A DNA stretch of 8,676 nucleotides. Source: Bacteroidota bacterium. Its GTDB lineage: Bacteria > Bacteroidota > Bacteroidia > Bacteroidales > Lentimicrobiaceae. Below are positions 6,240 through 8,676 of the stretch, in pieces (the stretch's first letter is position 1; the number at the start of each line of letters is the position of its first letter). A program made the position numbers and the translations under genes. Under the pieces are notes generated by a model. That model searched no databases. It had not been told where the DNA came from and saw nothing but the letters and a program-made list of their open reading frames with translations. The stretch lies in contig JAEYXG010000077.1 in the NCBI GenBank assembly GCA_023428585.1, forward strand, positions 1 through 8,676, given 5' to 3'.

Positions 6240-7463
6240 TTATTTACTCATCATCTCTGACTTTCTACTCTCAACTATCTCATAAGTATCCTGAGCAATT
6301 ACCAATTCCTCATTTGTTGGTATTACCATGACTTTTACATTTGAATCATCGGTTGAAAGAATTGCCTCTTTACCCCGTAATCCCTTATTCTTGGCTTCAT
6401 CAAATTTAATTCCCATAAATTCCATATTTGATGTTGTAAATGAACGGGTGGCTGGATCGTTTTCCCCTACCCCACCAGTAAATACAATAACATCAACACC
6501 ACCCATGGCGGCTGCATATGCACCAATGTATTTGCGTATACGATAGTAATACATCTCAAGTGTTACTATCGCTCTTTTATTTCCTTCCTCGGCTGCTTTC
6601 TCCACATCCCGCATATCACTGGAAATACCAGAAACACCCAACATTCCTGAATGCTTGTTAACAAGTGTATTTGCAACTGAAAGATCAAGCTCTTCCTTAT
6701 TAATAATTTGCAGGAATGCTCCAATATCAAGATCCCCAGTTCTGGTTCCCATGATCAACCCTTCAATGGGTGTCATTCCCATTGATGTATCAAGTGATTG
6801 CCCATTCTTTATGGCAGCAATGGATGCTCCATTTCCTAAGTGACAGGTTATAATTCTAAGACTTTTATAATCCTTTCCTAAGATTTCAGCAGCGCGCTGT
6901 GAAACATATCTATGACTTGATCCATGAAAACCGTAACGGCGTATTTTGTACTTTTCATAAAGGGAATACGGTATACCGTAGAGGTAAATATAATCAGGCA
7001 TTGTTTGATGGAATGCAGTATCAAACACGCCAACCTGCGGAACCGTTGGTAATAAATTCGTTATCGAATAGATGCCTTTGAGGTTCGGCGGATTATGTAA
7101 CGGTGCCAAATCAATGCATTCTTCCAATGCTGCAATTACCTCCTTGGTGATATAAACACTACCGTTGAATTTCTCACCTGCGTGAACAACCCTATGTCCA
7201 ACAGCATCAATCTCGTTCAGGCTTTTTATACTTCCGTATTTCTCGCTTATCAATACACCGAGCAAATATTCAATACCTTGCTGATGATCCAATATTTCAC
7301 CTTCAAGCTTCAATTCCACTCCATCTTGGCGTGAGTGTTTTATCAAGGATCCCTTTAGCCCTATCTTGTCAACTAGACCTTTAGCTAATACCGCTTGTGA
7401 GGGCAAATCAAACAGTTGATATTTAATGGATGAACTTCCACAGTTCAATACTATAACTTTCAT
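6240..7463 (-). CDS. ackA: Acetate kinase
   Basis: 407 residues, normal length. The enzyme interconverts acetyl phosphate + ADP and acetate + ATP, the energy-yielding last step of acetate fermentation, in the cytosol. All the residues known from the Methanosarcina enzyme are found at or within one of their positions there: N7 in VLNCGSSS, R91 in GHRVVHAG, H123 in PLHNPPN, D148 in GVFDTAFH, H180 in RYGFHGSSH, N211 in CHLGNGAS, R241 in MGTRTGD and E385 in IPTNEEL. The nucleotide-binding FTGGVGEN is at 328-335. It is the last gene of the minus-strand cluster, 35 bp after the dehydrogenase-family gene and followed by a bidirectional terminator. The start is the only Met fitting the conserved N-terminus. 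It is expected to be catalytically active. Confidence 0.98.
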   Translation of the reverse strand: MKVIVLNCGSSSIKYQLFDLPSQAVLAKGLVDKIGLKGSLIKHSRQDGVELKLEGEILDHQQGIEYLLGVLISEKYGSIKSLNEIDAVGHRVVHAGEKFNGSVYITKEVIAALEECIDLAPLHNPPNLKGIYSITNLLPTVPQVGVFDTAFHQTMPDYIYLYGIPYSLYEKYKIRRYGFHGSSHRYVSQRAAEILGKDYKSLRIITCHLGNGASIAAIKNGQSLDTSMGMTPIEGLIMGTRTGDLDIGAFLQIINKEELDLSVANTLVNKHSGMLGVSGISSDMRDVEKAAEEGNKRAIVTLEMYYYRIRKYIGAYAAAMGGVDVIVFTGGVGENDPATRSFTTSNMEFMGIKFDEAKNKGLRGKEAILSTDDSNVKVMVIPTNEELVIAQDTYEIVESRKSEMMSK

Positions 7464-7498
7464 TTTGTTTCCGTTTTTAAGTAGTAATGAGCAAAATA

Positions 7499-8467
7499 TT
7501 AAATCCTGCCAAGGTTATTGATATGACCATGTTTAACCAAACGCTTATCACCCTGGTATAAATAAAACCCTTCACCCACACGACGCCCGTATAGATTGGC
7601 ACGGACCATGCGTTTAAGCACAGGTGATGGCTTATATTTCTGCTCACCAAACTCAATATATAAGTTTTCCATCCATTTTAACAACTTATCAAGCCCAATC
7701 TTGTCAGCCATTTCAAACGGACCTAATTGCAAGCCTGATGTTTCTTTCATTGTCTCATCAATATCAGCAACCGTTGCCACTCCCTCCATCAGAATCTCAC
7801 AAGCTTCATTTATCAATGGAACTAACATTCGTGTGCTTATATTCCCTGATGATTCATTAACATTAATCATCTTCTTGCCTATCAACAAAGCCAGTTTACT
7901 TACAGTTGCATAAGTTTCATCTGATGTATAAACTGAACGCACCGTTTCAACTATTTTAACTTTACTTACCGGTGAAAAGAAGTGAAGTCCCATGGCTCTT
8001 TCAGGATGTACAAGTACTGAGGCTATCTCCGAAATCATCAATGTGGCCGTGTTTGAAGCAATAACCGCTGTTGGTGATAAAACGGCTTCCAACTTCCTGA
8101 AAATCTGCTGACGTAATTCAAGACTAGTGCCCTTTTTCTTTGAATTAACCGTCTCAAACACTATATCACAATCAGCAATTGTTTGATAGTCTGTTGATCC
8201 ATTAATACGTGACATAATCAGTTTCTTCTCGCTACCGGTCAATCCCCATCTGCTTATGCGGTCATCAAGCATTGCCTCAATACGCTGCAACACATCAGAC
8301 ACTCTTTCTTCACTGATATCAATGAATGCGACATCAATACCTGATTGGCTAACAAGTACCGATAACTCTTGACCCATAGTACCACACCCCACTATACCAA
8401 CTTTTTGTATAGTTCCTTTTGACTGCATGGATTTGCCTAAGCTAAAATCCTCTAATCTATCTGACAT
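7499..8467 (-). CDS. 3-hydroxyacyl-CoA dehydrogenase family protein with altered active site
   Basis: 322 residues with the two-domain layout of 3-hydroxybutyryl-CoA dehydrogenases. An N-terminal Rossmann fold carries VGIVGCGTMG (glycines 27, 29, 32) and an acidic residue after strand 2 (FIDIS, D50), suggesting NAD(H). The C-terminal helical domain (about 205-305) ends with the usual RRVGEGFYLY. Against the four family active-site residues (Ser, His, Glu, Asn; 117/138/150/188 in the Clostridium butyricum enzyme) a constant offset of 24 gives A141, H162, E174 and T212: His and Glu remain, Ser and Asn are replaced. The 20-residue N-terminal extension with EDFSLGKS makes M1 more likely than M14, though neither has a clear ribosome binding site. 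It lies between pta and ackA, with 39- and 35-bp gaps, so it is probably co-transcribed. The substrate is uncertain; an ordinary HBD label may be wrong. Confidence 0.85.
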   Translation of the reverse strand: MSDRLEDFSLGKSMQSKGTIQKVGIVGCGTMGQELSVLVSQSGIDVAFIDISEERVSDVLQRIEAMLDDRISRWGLTGSEKKLIMSRINGSTDYQTIADCDIVFETVNSKKKGTSLELRQQIFRKLEAVLSPTAVIASNTATLMISEIASVLVHPERAMGLHFFSPVSKVKIVETVRSVYTSDETYATVSKLALLIGKKMINVNESSGNISTRMLVPLINEACEILMEGVATVADIDETMKETSGLQLGPFEMADKIGLDKLLKWMENLYIEFGEQKYKPSPVLKRMVRANLYGRRVGEGFYLYQGDKRLVKHGHINNLGRI

Positions 8468-8506
8468 TGGTTTTGTATTATTACATTTTTGTTTAAGTTC
8501 TGTTTA

Positions 8507-8676
8507 TTAAGCTGACTGATTGGCAGTAATCGCAACAAGGTTGACAATATCACTCACCGAACAACCGCGTGAGAGGTCATTAATTGGAGCCGCCATTCCT
8601 TGAAGAACCGGCCCTATTGCTTCAGCCCCTGCAAGTCTCTGAACCAGTTTATAGGCAATGTTTCCTGTTTCAAGGC
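8507..8676 (-). CDS. pta: Phosphate acetyltransferase, C-terminal end only
   Basis: Only the last 55 codons and the stop (8509-8507) are in the window; the rest lies beyond the right edge. The frame reads LETGNIAYKLVQRLAGAEA, followed by IGPVLQGMAAPINDLSRGCS and SDIVNLVAITANQSA. This matches the very conserved C-terminus of phosphotransacetylases, including the GPVLQG and NDLSRGCS segments. The enzyme exchanges acetyl-CoA + phosphate for acetyl phosphate + CoA and supplies acetate kinase, encoded two genes downstream on the same strand. Stop-to-start distance to the dehydrogenase-family gene is 39 bp without a terminator-like hairpin. Whether the N-terminal part carries an extra domain cannot be seen. 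Confidence 0.93.
   Translation of the reverse strand, partial: LETGNIAYKLVQRLAGAEAIGPVLQGMAAPINDLSRGCSVSDIVNLVAITANQSA

Noticed and set aside
7596..7913. Two overlapping plus-strand open frames inside the dehydrogenase-family gene.
   Set aside because: Both are antisense to a well-supported coding sequence and show no domain-like pattern.

Overview
The window looks like a chromosomal segment of a low-GC member of the Bacteroidota, probably a Bacteroidales-type anaerobe or facultative anaerobe. The clues are nearly absent Shine-Dalgarno sites, an ECF sigma factor paired with a membrane anti-sigma protein that lacks a zinc motif, a head-GIN (DUF2807) envelope protein, a TAnnTTTG-like promoter element, and a phosphotransacetylase / acetate kinase pair. 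I see no mobile element, CRISPR array, tRNA or rRNA. Gene density is high and the longest non-coding gap is about 176 bp.

Layout, left to right. (1) Positions 1-1826, minus strand: a two-gene signalling operon. A soluble histidine kinase comes first, followed after 22 bp by a REC-PAS response regulator whose C-terminus runs off the left edge. (2) A 161-bp divergent intergenic region. (3) Positions 1988-5261, plus strand: an ECF sigma factor, a single-pass membrane protein that is probably its anti-sigma factor, and a secreted protein joining a head-GIN beta-helix to a predicted outer-membrane beta-barrel. (4) A strong terminator, then yebC on the plus strand. (5) A bidirectional terminator between yebC and the next cluster. 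(6) Positions 6240 to the right edge, minus strand: a fermentation cluster transcribed as pta (C-terminal end only), a 3-hydroxyacyl-CoA dehydrogenase-family gene, then ackA.

The most interesting signal is regulatory. The same bipartite sequence, TGTAAC - 18 nt - GTC(T/A)TA, lies just upstream of the ECF sigma gene and just upstream of the GIN/beta-barrel gene. It has the form of an ECF promoter (AAC in the -35 box, GTC in the -10 box). This suggests a compact self-controlled circuit: the sigma factor transcribes its own operon and the neighbouring envelope protein, and is held in check by the membrane protein between them. A second point is the dehydrogenase in the pta-ackA cluster: it keeps the catalytic His and Glu of the 3-hydroxyacyl-CoA dehydrogenase family but appears to lack the conserved active-site Ser and Asn.
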